A DNA stretch of 8,550 nt, from assembly GCA_004357415.1 (NCBI GenBank), contig SMVY01000050.1, forward strand, positions 1 to 8,550. Direction: 5' to 3'. The notes beneath the pieces are model-generated. The model was given only the letters and a program-made list of their open reading frames with translations. It was not told where the DNA came from and ran no database searches. The translations under genes and the position numbers were made by a program. The DNA is from Gemmatimonadota bacterium (GTDB lineage Bacteria; Gemmatimonadota; Gemmatimonadetes; Gemmatimonadales; GWC2-71-9). Positions 1 through 6,348 of this stretch are shown one piece after another. Within the stretch, counting starts at the first letter, position 1, and every line of letters starts with the position of its first letter.

Positions 1-165
1 CACCCCGGCGGCCATCTCGGGCGGCAGCACCTTGACCACCACCTGACGGTCGAGGGCGACTTCCCGCGCCAGGAACACCCGGCTCATGCCGCCGCCGGGA
101 AGTTCGCGCTCGATGTGGTACTGCTGGCCCAGAATGCCCTGAAGGCGCTCGAGAAATTCGGACAT
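1..165 (-). CDS. Serine/threonine protein kinase, N-terminal fragment
   Basis: This is the first 55 codons of a gene that runs off the left edge; the rest of the kinase domain is not visible. Reading from ATG 165-163, the protein begins MSEFLERLQGILGQQYHIE, then the nucleotide-binding loop ELPGGGMSRVFLARE (residues 21-35), then VVVKVLPPE with the expected ATP-anchoring lysine at K45. This order and spacing match Hanks-type (PknB-like) bacterial kinases, which phosphorylate Ser/Thr and often carry a C-terminal sensor domain after a membrane segment; neither can be checked here. The first glycine of the usual GxGxxG loop is a proline (P23). No Shine-Dalgarno is seen: the bases just upstream of the ATG are a C-rich repeat on the coding strand. 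The gene diverges from the propeller gene at 396. The family call is secure; the target is unknown. Confidence 0.85.
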   Translation of the reverse strand, partial: MSEFLERLQGILGQQYHIERELPGGGMSRVFLAREVALDRQVVVKVLPPEMAAGV

Positions 166-166
166 T

Positions 167-198
167 AGCGGGGCAACGGGGCGGCGGGGCGGCGGGGT
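167..198 (+). repeat. Period-8 G-rich tandem repeat, G-quadruplex motif
   Basis: Four tandem 8-base units of the form RRCGGGGY or close to it (the first begins AGCGGGGC) run from 167 to 198. They place four GGGG runs (170-173, 178-181, 186-189, 194-197) at exact 4-base spacing, which fits the standard G-quadruplex pattern on the plus strand. The tract begins two bases upstream of the kinase start codon, so the kinase mRNA would carry the C-rich complement as its leader. That quadruplex formation or regulation occurs is inference. Confidence 0.7.
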
Positions 199-328
199 CC
201 GTTGGCGGAAACTGTGTTAGGCATTGGTCTCGTAGTGGGGGGGTCAGCCATCAACAATGGGGGATTCCGGCGGTGTCGGCAAGTTTCCAATGTGGCACCC
301 TGCGGGCCGGCACCCATCAGGCCTCCCT

Positions 329-356
329 TTGCCGCCTTGGAGGACAATGCTATCCT
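329..356 (+). promoter_or_regulatory. Candidate promoter of the propeller protein gene
   Basis: A TTGCCG hexamer at 329-334 and a TATCCT hexamer at 351-356 are separated by 16 bases. The second is preceded by TGC, giving an extended -10 (TGnTATCCT). Each hexamer matches four of six sigma-70 consensus positions. Transcription would begin near 363, leaving a leader of about 33 bases before the ATG at 396. This site also argues against translation starts upstream of about 363. It is a prediction from pattern only. Confidence 0.4.
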
Positions 357-385
357 TTATGGCCGCGAACACAGCTTCATTCAAC

Positions 386-391
386 TGAGGT
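386..391 (+). promoter_or_regulatory. Ribosome binding site that sets the propeller start
   Basis: TGAGGT lies five bases before the ATG at 396. The ATG it marks is followed directly by a signal peptide, so this site decides 396 over an in-frame ATG at 273. That earlier start would add 41 residues of unrelated composition ahead of the signal sequence. Confidence 0.65.
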
Positions 392-395
392 AGCC

Positions 396-2831
396 ATGCG
401 TTTTACAGTCGCCTTGATACGGTCGGGAGCCACCCTGGGCCTCACGCTCATTTCCCTCACCACCTGGGGCCAGGCCCAAACCGCCCACATACCCCCAGCG
501 GCGGGAGCGGGAGCCATGACCGGTTTCGCCACCGCCATTGCCTTGGCGGGCGGTGAGATTCTGGTGAGCCGTACCGGCCAGTCATCGTTCATCCCGCTCA
601 AGGCCGACCGTGCCGGGGCGGTGCACGTCTTCCGGGCAACCGCCGCTGGGTCCTGGGCCGAGGCAGCAATCATTGAGGCTGCCGATGGCGTGGTCGGCAA
701 TGAGTTCGGCGACCAGATGGCCGTCGGTGGCGGCACCCTGGCCGTGGTCGCCCCCAACGACGGCGACGGGATCGTGTACCTCTTCACCCGCGATGGAGAC
801 GCTTGGAGTGAAGCTGGATCGGTAGTGGCCTCGGTCGAAAACGACAGCCTTCCCGCCGAGGCGTTCGGTGACGCCGTGGCGGTGCACGGCGACCTCCTCT
901 TCGTGGCCGCCCCCAGGCAGAACAAGGCAGCCGGCGCTGTGTATGTGTTTCGTCGCACCGGTGATGGCTGGACTCAGACCGCCATGATCACCGCGAGCGA
1001 CGGCGCCGCCACGGAACGGTTCGGTTCTGCCATGGCGTTCGACGGGACCGATCTTCTCATCAGCGCCCCGCGTGCCGCCAGGCGCCGGGGGAAGGTCTAC
1101 GTCCTGCGCCATGACGCTGACACCCAGGCGTGGATCGAGGTTGCCCAACTCGACGCAGCCGTCGACAAGCCGGTCAGGTTCGGCACTCGATTGGCTCTGG
1201 CCGGGGGACTCCTTGCCGTGGCCCCCGGTTCCCGCGCCAACCAGAACGGGATCTCCATCTACCAACGAAACGACTCAGGTGAGTGGTCCGCGGCCGGAAA
1301 CCTGATGCCAGATTCCACCGCGAAGGCATCCTTCGGCCGCGCCATCGCGCTCGCTGGCGGCGATGCCTGGGTAGGTGAGCCGGCTTTCGAACGACACGGT
1401 CGGGTCCATCACTTCACCCGTGCCTCGGACGGCAGCTGGAGCCTCCATGGGGCGGTGGCGCCGGATGACCTAGGCCCCAACGCTTTCTTCGGCGGGTCCG
1501 TCGCCGCCACCACCGACCTGGTGGTTGTAGGAGCGCTCGGCACCGACATCGCGCAAGGGACTGGTTACGTCTACCAGCAAAACGCCAGCGGCGAATGGGC
1601 CCTCTCCGCCATGCTGGAAGACCACGCCGACGACATGACCGCGATAATCGGGTCGGAGGTCCGGTGCCAAGACGGTACCGCCGGCCAGTTCGACTGTTCC
1701 GACATGGACGTCCTGGCCTTCATCCCGACCGGGCAACTGGGCGCCGGGCGTGGCGTGTTGCTCAACGACCTGTGGGGCTGGACCGACCCGGAAACCGGCA
1801 GGGAATACGCCATCGTGGGCCGGTTCGACGCCACGGTGTTCATCGACATCACCGACCCCACCAATCCGGTGTGGCTGGGCGAACTCCCGATGCACGAAGG
1901 GGCGCAGGCCAACTTCTGGCGTGACATGAAGGTCTACGCCGACCACGTATTCATCGTGGCCGATGGAGCCGGGCTGCACGGCATGCAAGTGTTTGACCTA
2001 CGGCAGCTACGGTCGGTAACCACCACGCCCGCCATGTTCGAAGAGACGGCCCACTACGACGGCATCGCCAGCAGCCACAACATCGTCATCAACGAAGAGA
2101 CGGGATACGCCTACGCGGTCGGCGCCAGCGGGGGCGGCGAAACCTGTGGCGGCGCGTTCCACATGATCAACATTCAGGATCCGTCTAACCCGACCTTCGC
2201 CGGCTGCTTTGGCGACACCAACGCCGGGCGGCGCGGCACCGGATACACCCACGATGCCCAGTGCGTGCTGTATCACGGGCCCGACGAGGATTACCAAGGC
2301 AAGGAAATCTGTTTCGGGTCGAGTGAAACGGCGCTCACCATCGCCGACGTCACCGACAAGGACAATCCGGTCGCCATCGCCGCCGCCAGCTACCCCAATG
2401 TCGGGTATGCCCACCAGGGGTGGTTGACCGACGATCACCGGTTCTTCTACCTCAACGACGAGATCGACGAACTGTCCCAGGAGCTGCAGGGCACGCGGAC
2501 GCTGATCTGGGACTTAACAGATCTCGACGACCCGATCATGGTGAAGGAGCACTTCGGCACCACCAAGTCGAGCGACCACAACCTGTACGTCCGCGGCAAC
2601 TTGATGTATCAGTCGAATTACGTCAGCGGTCTTCGGGTGCTCGACATCAGCGACCCCGAGAATCCCGTCGAGGTCGGCTTTTTCGATACCGTCCCCTTCG
2701 GGGACAACGGACCCGGGTTCGGCGGCAGTTGGAGCAACTATCCCTTCTTCGAGAGCGGCACCATCGTGGTGACCAGTTCACGCGAGGGTGTGTTTCTCTT
2801 GAAGAAGCGGCCGACGGAAATGACGCCATAA
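396..2831 (+). CDS. Secreted twin beta-propeller protein: FG-GAP repeats plus choice-of-anchor B domain
   Basis: The protein has 811 residues. Residues 1 to about 27 form a Sec signal peptide (MRFTVALIRS, a hydrophobic stretch, then likely cleavage after GQA). Residues 43 to about 400 hold seven FG-GAP-like repeats about 53 residues apart, with cores near 43, 103, 156, 209, 261, 312 and 364 (EFGDQMAV, AFGDAVAV, RFGSAMAF, SFGRAIAL) and matching outer strands such as GAVYVF; this predicts a seven-bladed propeller. Residues from about 450 to 803 match the choice-of-anchor B family, with LVIVD-type blades ending in DITDPTNPVWLG, NIQDPSNPTFAG, DVTDKDNPVA and DISDPENPVEVG, and the recurring histidine motifs SHNI, THDAQC, AHQGW and DHNLYV. 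Cysteines 424, 434, 584, 604, 623 and 639 could form disulfides, which fits export. The family is named for its varied C-terminal sorting signals, but this protein ends TEMTP with no recognisable anchor. It is probably periplasmic or released; its ligand is unknown. It converges on the small gene at 2887-3180. Confidence 0.88.
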   Translation: MRFTVALIRSGATLGLTLISLTTWGQAQTAHIPPAAGAGAMTGFATAIALAGGEILVSRTGQSSFIPLKADRAGAVHVFRATAAGSWAEAAIIEAADGVVGNEFGDQMAVGGGTLAVVAPNDGDGIVYLFTRDGDAWSEAGSVVASVENDSLPAEAFGDAVAVHGDLLFVAAPRQNKAAGAVYVFRRTGDGWTQTAMITASDGAATERFGSAMAFDGTDLLISAPRAARRRGKVYVLRHDADTQAWIEVAQLDAAVDKPVRFGTRLALAGGLLAVAPGSRANQNGISIYQRNDSGEWSAAGNLMPDSTAKASFGRAIALAGGDAWVGEPAFERHGRVHHFTRASDGSWSLHGAVAPDDLGPNAFFGGSVAATTDLVVVGALGTDIAQGTGYVYQQNASGEWALSAMLEDHADDMTAIIGSEVRCQDGTAGQFDCSDMDVLAFIPTGQLGAGRGVLLNDLWGWTDPETGREYAIVGRFDATVFIDITDPTNPVWLGELPMHEGAQANFWRDMKVYADHVFIVADGAGLHGMQVFDLRQLRSVTTTPAMFEETAHYDGIASSHNIVINEETGYAYAVGASGGGETCGGAFHMINIQDPSNPTFAGCFGDTNAGRRGTGYTHDAQCVLYHGPDEDYQGKEICFGSSETALTIADVTDKDNPVAIAAASYPNVGYAHQGWLTDDHRFFYLNDEIDELSQELQGTRTLIWDLTDLDDPIMVKEHFGTTKSSDHNLYVRGNLMYQSNYVSGLRVLDISDPENPVEVGFFDTVPFGDNGPGFGGSWSNYPFFESGTIVVTSSREGVFLLKKRPTEMTP

Positions 2832-2889
2832 TAGCTGGGAGCATGGAGCGATCCCGCCAATAACAATCGCTCCATGCTCCCAGCTATTA
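2829..2889. terminator. Perfect 24-bp inverted repeat, probable bidirectional terminator
   Basis: The left arm (2829-2852) is the exact reverse complement of the right arm (2866-2889), with a 13-base loop between them. The arms begin TAATAGCTGGGAGCATGG. The leading TAA of the left arm is the stop codon of the propeller gene, and the mirrored TAA at 2889-2887 is the stop codon of the opposing small gene; each is followed in frame by TAG. The position between convergent genes suggests a terminator for both. However, no T-run follows the stem on either strand, so a palindromic mobile repeat remains possible. Confidence 0.65.
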
Positions 2890-3180
2890 GTGTCGCGCTT
2901 CCAGTGACGCTGAAGGCCTCCCCAGGAGTTGCTCGGTAAAATCGAGACGCTGTTCCAGGCTGCGCAGCCGCTCGGCCTGCTGATCGTGCAACCGGTCCAC
3001 CCGCCAACCGAGATCAGTTGCTGCGGCTCGCAGCCGGTCCATCTCTTCCGCGGTCTCGCCCCGGCGGCGATCCACGTTCTGCAGCACCGTTCGCACCGCC
3101 ACCACCAGGAACACACCCAGAATCAGGGCGGACGACACCCGGGCTCCCGACTCGAGGAGGATCAGGTGTTCAGGTGACAT
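2887..3180 (-). CDS. Small single-pass membrane protein with coiled coil
   Basis: The protein has 97 residues and no family I can name with certainty. A short N-terminus (MSPEHLILLESG) is followed by one transmembrane segment at about residues 13-34 (ARVSSALILGVFLVVAVR). Next comes a basic patch (DRRR, 37-40), which places the C-terminus in the cytoplasm by the positive-inside rule. Residues 42-88 form a charged heptad-like helix ending SLEQRLDFTEQLLG. The layout (one membrane helix, then a short coiled coil ending in a LExRLD-like motif) recalls PspB-type phage-shock proteins, but that is only a resemblance. Translation is taken from ATG 3180-3178 because GGAGG (minus strand, 3194-3190) lies nine bases upstream; an in-frame ATG at 3252 lacks such a site and would add 24 proline/arginine-rich residues. 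The gene lies 121 bases after hutF on the same strand and may have its own promoter. Its stop codon lies in the 2829-2889 palindrome. Confidence 0.7.
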   Translation of the reverse strand: MSPEHLILLESGARVSSALILGVFLVVAVRTVLQNVDRRRGETAEEMDRLRAAATDLGWRVDRLHDQQAERLRSLEQRLDFTEQLLGRPSASLEARH

Positions 3181-3189
3181 GGGCGGCAA

Positions 3190-3194
3190 CCTCC
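3190..3194 (-). promoter_or_regulatory. Ribosome binding site of the small membrane protein
   Basis: On the minus strand this reads GGAGG, a full core Shine-Dalgarno, nine bases before the ATG at 3180. It is the strongest ribosome binding site seen in the window and is the reason for choosing the shorter start of this gene over the ATG at 3252. Confidence 0.65.
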
Positions 3195-3240
3195 GGGGAG
3201 GGGGACGGTCGCTTCCATCCCACATCAAAGGTAGCGGTTG

Positions 3241-3259
3241 ATGTTGCAACATGCAACAT
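3241..3259. repeat. Palindromic repeat in the hutF to small-gene spacer
   Basis: Positions 3241-3252 (ATGTTGCAACAT) are a perfect 12-base palindrome, and the half-site GCAACAT is repeated directly at 3253-3259. The outer copies ATGTTGC (3241-3247) and GCAACAT (3253-3259) also form a 7-base inverted repeat around AACAT. Three half-sites in 19 bases, about 60 bases upstream of the small gene's start, look like an operator for a dimeric regulator. A weak hairpin at the end of the hutF transcript is the alternative. No regulator is identifiable in the window. Confidence 0.45.
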
Positions 3260-3301
3260 ACTACCCGGCCCTGATTGCTTAAACCTATGTGTGATATGAT
3301 G

Positions 3302-4585
3302 TTATGGCTCTAGCCACCGGCCGCCGACACAGACCTCCGCCACCGCCGAGGCGTCGGACCCACAGATGAAGGCCGGAAGAAGGGTGACCGCATCGGCCCC
3401 GGTCAACTGGTCGACGTCTAGATCGAGGGCCGCGAAATCAGCCACAGCGCCGGTGGCGATCACCCCCGCCTCGAGCCCCAGCGCGTGGGCACCGTTGACG
3501 GTGGCCATGGCGAATACCGGGCCCGCCACGTCACCATCGGGTCCCCGCAGCACCCCCCGGCTTTGGTGGGCCAGTCGCTGGACGTACTCCACCCACCGCA
3601 TCTCTTCCATCATGGAGATCCGGGCGTTCGAATCGGTGCCCAGGCACATCCGTCCCCGCTGGGCCGACAGGTGAACCAGGTCGGCGATGCCGTCTCCCAG
3701 GTTGGCTTCGGTGGTGGGGCACAGGCACACGGTCCCGCCGCCGGCAAGAAACCGTTCCATGTCCTCGGGCCGGGTATGGGTGCAGTGCACCCCGGTGACA
3801 CGTTCCATAGAATCGAACAGCTCGTTGAGCAACTGCATGGGCGGATGGCCGTAGGCCGCGATCGAGTCCTCGACTTCCTGACGCTGCTCCTCCACGTGCA
3901 TGTGGAACACCAATCCTCTGCGCCCGGCCTCGGCCCTGAGCTCAGCCATCTCCTCGAGACCGACGGCCCGGATGCTGTGTGCCGCTACGCCCAGGGACTG
4001 CAGCGGCGTGTCAACCACCGATCCGAGGGCAGCCATATTGTCCCAGTAGCCATCGAGGGAGGCGGTTTCGAAGCGCTGCTGCGCCGGCTCCAGCGGCCGC
4101 CCGATGCCTCCGGTGCGATAGTAGGCGTTCAACAGCACGATGCGGATGCCGGCCTCTCGCGCCGCCTGCAACACCAGACGGTCATAGGCGAAATCGCTCG
4201 CTGCGGCCGAGTGGTGGAGGTAGTGGAACTCCCCTACCGTGGTGATGCCTCCGGCCAGCATTTCGCGAAACGCCAGGAGGCACGTCTGGTAGAAGGTCTC
4301 ATCGTCCAGCCGGGCCACCAACTGGTACATCGCTTCGCGCCAGGTCCAGAACGTGCCGGCTCCCTGGGGGAACGTCTCGCCACGGCCACGCAGGGCCCGT
4401 TGGAAGGCGTGGGAGTGGGCGTTGATCATCCCCGGCACCAGCGCCCGGCGCCGCAGCCGCCGGGATGGTGTCCGTCCCAACAGCCCAACGTCACCGATCA
4501 CCCCGCCGTCGGTGACCTCCACCTGAATGCCCGGCTCGAAGGCGCCGTCGATCCAGGTCAGGTCTGCTTCGAGGATTTGTGTCAT
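3302..4585 (-). CDS. hutF: Formimidoylglutamate deiminase
   Basis: The protein has 427 residues, close to the usual family length, and belongs to the amidohydrolase superfamily. It removes ammonia from N-formimino-L-glutamate to give N-formyl-L-glutamate, in the five-step bacterial histidine degradation route in the cytoplasm. Metal and catalytic motifs are intact: HSHAFQRALRG with H57 and H59, FHMHVEEQ with H230 and E233, the AAHS histidine H203, GVHCTHT with H267/H270, and LGTDSN with D318. The stretches NAYYRTGGIG (153-162) and CPTTEANLGDG (289-299) are typical of HutF and separate it from guanine deaminases and other relatives. The ATG at 4585 gives the usual N-terminus (MTQILEADLTWIDG); an in-frame TTG at 4624 would add 13 atypical residues. 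No Shine-Dalgarno is seen. The gene begins 42 bases after the M20 gene and is probably co-transcribed with it. HutH, HutU, HutI and HutG are not in the window. Confidence 0.93.
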   Translation of the reverse strand: MTQILEADLTWIDGAFEPGIQVEVTDGGVIGDVGLLGRTPSRRLRRRALVPGMINAHSHAFQRALRGRGETFPQGAGTFWTWREAMYQLVARLDDETFYQTCLLAFREMLAGGITTVGEFHYLHHSAAASDFAYDRLVLQAAREAGIRIVLLNAYYRTGGIGRPLEPAQQRFETASLDGYWDNMAALGSVVDTPLQSLGVAAHSIRAVGLEEMAELRAEAGRRGLVFHMHVEEQRQEVEDSIAAYGHPPMQLLNELFDSMERVTGVHCTHTRPEDMERFLAGGGTVCLCPTTEANLGDGIADLVHLSAQRGRMCLGTDSNARISMMEEMRWVEYVQRLAHQSRGVLRGPDGDVAGPVFAMATVNGAHALGLEAGVIATGAVADFAALDLDVDQLTGADAVTLLPAFICGSDASAVAEVCVGGRWLEP

Positions 4586-4627
4586 GATAGTAACACGCGT
4601 CTGGAGGGTGGGGTGTGAAACCAAAAC

Positions 4628-5800
4628 CTACCGGCGGAACTGGCTACAATAGCGGCTCACGATGCCGCCGACCAGCGCCTCGCCCCGCACCAGGTCGCCG
4701 GCCGAGATCCACTCGTTGGGCTTGTGAGCGGTGTCCATGTTCCCGGGGCCGAAGACAACGCAATCGAAGTCGGCCCCGCTGAGCCAGCCGGCGTCGGTGG
4801 CAAAGTACACGCTCCTGGTTTCCGTCTGCCCCACGGTACCACAGAGCGTCTGATACAGTGCGTTGTCTTCCGGCAGAAGCATGGGTGGGCTATCGCTGAC
4901 CACCGCCAATTCGAACTGTCGCTGCGGAAGCACCCCCTCGACCGCAGCACGGACCCGATCGACCATGGCGTCACTGGCCATGCCCGGCATGAGCCGGATG
5001 CCGATGTCGAGCCGACAGCGATCGGGCACCACGTTGGTGGCTGATCCGCCATGAATCTGGGCAACGTTGAGCGTGACGAACGGAACGGTTCCGAAATGGG
5101 CGCTGTGCTCGGACGCCTCGCCGTCCCTCTCCAGCGCACGACGCAGGTCGGCGAGGGCGCCGACGGCGAGAGCCATTGGCTCGATGGCGTTGTCGCCCGA
5201 CTGGGGAAACCCGCTGTGGGCCGCCCGGCCGGTCAGGGTCAGGGAAAGTTGGAGATGGCCCTTGTGCATCCGCACCACAGCAAACCCGGTCGGCTCGCCG
5301 ATGATGACCCGCCGGGGAAGGACGACGTCCGGCGGGCACGTGTCCACGAAATGTTTGGCTCCCAGCGTGCCGACCTCCTCGTCGAACGTCAACAGAAGGG
5401 CAAGCGGTGCGGTCATGTCGTCGGGATTCATGGAGGCCAGCCGGTCGACGGCCAACGCCAGAAAGCCCTTCATGTCGCATGCTCCCCGAGCGGTCAACCG
5501 ATCGTCGGACCGGGCAAGCTCGAAAGGATCGCTGCGCCATTCCGGCTCATCCGCAGGAACAACGTCCATGTGTCCCGACAGTACCACCCCTTCACGGGTC
5601 TCCGGGTTGCTATCCGGTCCCACCTGGATGACCAGGTTGGTCTTGCGTCCGTCGGCCGACGGGTTGCGGGTGATGCGGACCCCGGACCGGTCGAGATAGT
5701 CGCACACGAAATCCGCCAGTGACAGATTACTGTTCCTGGAGGTCGTGTCGAACGCCACCAACCGACCCAACAACTCGACGGGGGAGAGAGAAGGCCTCAC
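4628..5800 (-). CDS. M20-family zinc deacylase, acetylornithine deacetylase (ArgE)-like
   Basis: From GTG 5800 the protein has 390 residues, the usual ArgE length. M20 enzymes are cytoplasmic two-metal hydrolases that remove N-acyl groups from amino acids; ArgE converts N-acetylornithine to ornithine. All hallmarks are present: SGHMDVVPAD (H77 metal ligand, D79), RGACDMKGF (bridging D109), TFDEEVG (catalytic E141, metal E142), GEPTG (E169), the dimerisation-domain lid GRAAHSGFP, IHGGSATNVVPD, and the C-terminal histidine in TAHKPNEWI (H359). The GTG at 5800 is chosen because it gives the typical start MRPSLSPVELLGRLVAFDTTS-like and lies downstream of the promoter at 5844-5873; in-frame starts at 5890 (ATG) and 5908 (GTG) would overlap the divergent gene and add an atypical extension. 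The pairing with hutF 42 bases downstream suggests its real substrate could be N-formylglutamate; that is inference, and an arginine-pathway role is equally open. The family call is firm, the substrate is not. Confidence 0.87.
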   Translation of the reverse strand: MRPSLSPVELLGRLVAFDTTSRNSNLSLADFVCDYLDRSGVRITRNPSADGRKTNLVIQVGPDSNPETREGVVLSGHMDVVPADEPEWRSDPFELARSDDRLTARGACDMKGFLALAVDRLASMNPDDMTAPLALLLTFDEEVGTLGAKHFVDTCPPDVVLPRRVIIGEPTGFAVVRMHKGHLQLSLTLTGRAAHSGFPQSGDNAIEPMALAVGALADLRRALERDGEASEHSAHFGTVPFVTLNVAQIHGGSATNVVPDRCRLDIGIRLMPGMASDAMVDRVRAAVEGVLPQRQFELAVVSDSPPMLLPEDNALYQTLCGTVGQTETRSVYFATDAGWLSGADFDCVVFGPGNMDTAHKPNEWISAGDLVRGEALVGGIVSRYCSQFRR

Positions 5801-5843
5801 GCCGGTAACGTGGTCGGAAGACGCAGGGTGGGCAAGACCCACA

Positions 5844-5873
5844 ATTATTTCTTCGCGGGAGCGACCGTGTCCA
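5844..5873 (-). promoter_or_regulatory. Candidate promoter of the M20-hutF operon
   Basis: On the minus strand, TGGACA (5873-5868) and AATAAT (5849-5844) are spaced 18 bases apart; each matches the sigma-70 consensus at five of six positions, unusual in such GC-rich sequence. Initiation near 5837 would leave about 37 bases before the GTG at 5800. The -35 lies over the translation start of the divergent YjbQ-family gene. Predicted from pattern only. Confidence 0.5.
5857..5861 (+). promoter_or_regulatory. Possible ribosome binding site favouring a GTG start for the YjbQ-family gene
   Basis: GGGAG at 5857-5861 is five bases before an in-frame GTG at 5867 but fourteen bases before the ATG at 5876. 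The spacing favours the GTG, which would add only three residues (V/M-S-T) to the protein. The difference does not affect the function call. Confidence 0.4.
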
Positions 5874-5875
5874 CC

Positions 5876-6301
5876 ATGATCACCAAACATCGCACCTGGT
5901 CCCGTCACCTTCCGGCCGAGTTCGGCGTGTGGGATATCACCTCGGAGGCTGCATCGCTAACGGACGACTCGGGTATCGGTAGTGGTACTCTCACCCTGCA
6001 GGCGATCGGATCCACCGCGGCAATCACTACCATCGAGTATGAATCCGGCGCACTGGCCGATCTGCAGCGGGCACTCGAGGCCATGGCGCCGGCCGAGGCC
6101 CACTACGCTCACAACGACCGTTGGGGTGACGGTAACGGGTTCTCCCACGTCCGATCCGCTCTCCTGAAGACGGGAGTATCGCTCCCCATCATCGACGGAC
6201 GGATGGCACTCGGCACCTGGCAGCAGATCGTGGTGATCAACCTCGACAATCGGGATCGAGACCGGGAGGTCGTGGGAATGGTGATGGGTAGCCGGGCGTA
6301 G
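5876..6301 (+). CDS. YjbQ family protein (UPF0047, secondary thiamine-phosphate synthase type)
   Basis: The protein has 141 residues, the usual size for this single-domain family. Recognisable signatures run in order: DITSE (20-24), GSTAAITTIEYESG (45-58), YAHNDRWGDGNGFSHVRSAL (77-96) with the conserved H79, D85 and H91, and PIIDGRMALGTWQQIVVINL (104-123). The family is trimeric and cytoplasmic. The E. coli member shows weak thiamine-phosphate synthase activity, which gave the family its name, but the physiological role is unsettled. The start is uncertain between ATG 5876 and GTG 5867; the latter has the better ribosome binding site. The gene is 47 bases upstream of the methyltransferase/MTHFR gene on the same strand, so the two are probably co-transcribed, and it is divergent from the M20-hutF pair. 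Confidence 0.9.
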   Translation: MITKHRTWSRHLPAEFGVWDITSEAASLTDDSGIGSGTLTLQAIGSTAAITTIEYESGALADLQRALEAMAPAEAHYAHNDRWGDGNGFSHVRSALLKTGVSLPIIDGRMALGTWQQIVVINLDNRDRDREVVGMVMGSRA

Positions 6302-6348
6302 TCAGGCAGCCTTGACCCAAGCATACCATCTCACCACGTTCAGCCATC

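Noticed and set aside
167..198. CRISPR or other spacer-repeat array
   Set aside because: The units are 8 bases long and contiguous with no spacers.
273..395. An N-terminal extension of the propeller protein from the ATG at 273
   Set aside because: The ATG at 396 has a Shine-Dalgarno and is followed at once by a signal peptide; the extension would bury the signal sequence and lies upstream of the predicted promoter.
3485..4618. A 377-codon open frame on the plus strand, antisense to hutF
   Set aside because: It lies wholly over a firmly identified gene, has a proline/glycine/histidine-rich composition with no recognisable domain, and is expected from codon bias in GC-rich DNA.
5801..5908. 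Longer M20 protein starting at 5890 or 5908
   Set aside because: The added residues are unlike family N-termini, overlap the divergent YjbQ-family gene, and lie upstream of the predicted transcription start near 5837.
6312..6317. TTGACC as a -35 element of a separate promoter for the methyltransferase/MTHFR gene
   Set aside because: No acceptable -10 hexamer occurs 16 to 18 bases downstream, so co-transcription with the upstream gene is the simpler reading.
6302..6348. SAM (S-box) or other riboswitch ahead of the methionine gene
   Set aside because: The spacer is only 47 bases, too short for a known SAM riboswitch, and shows no paired-stem pattern.
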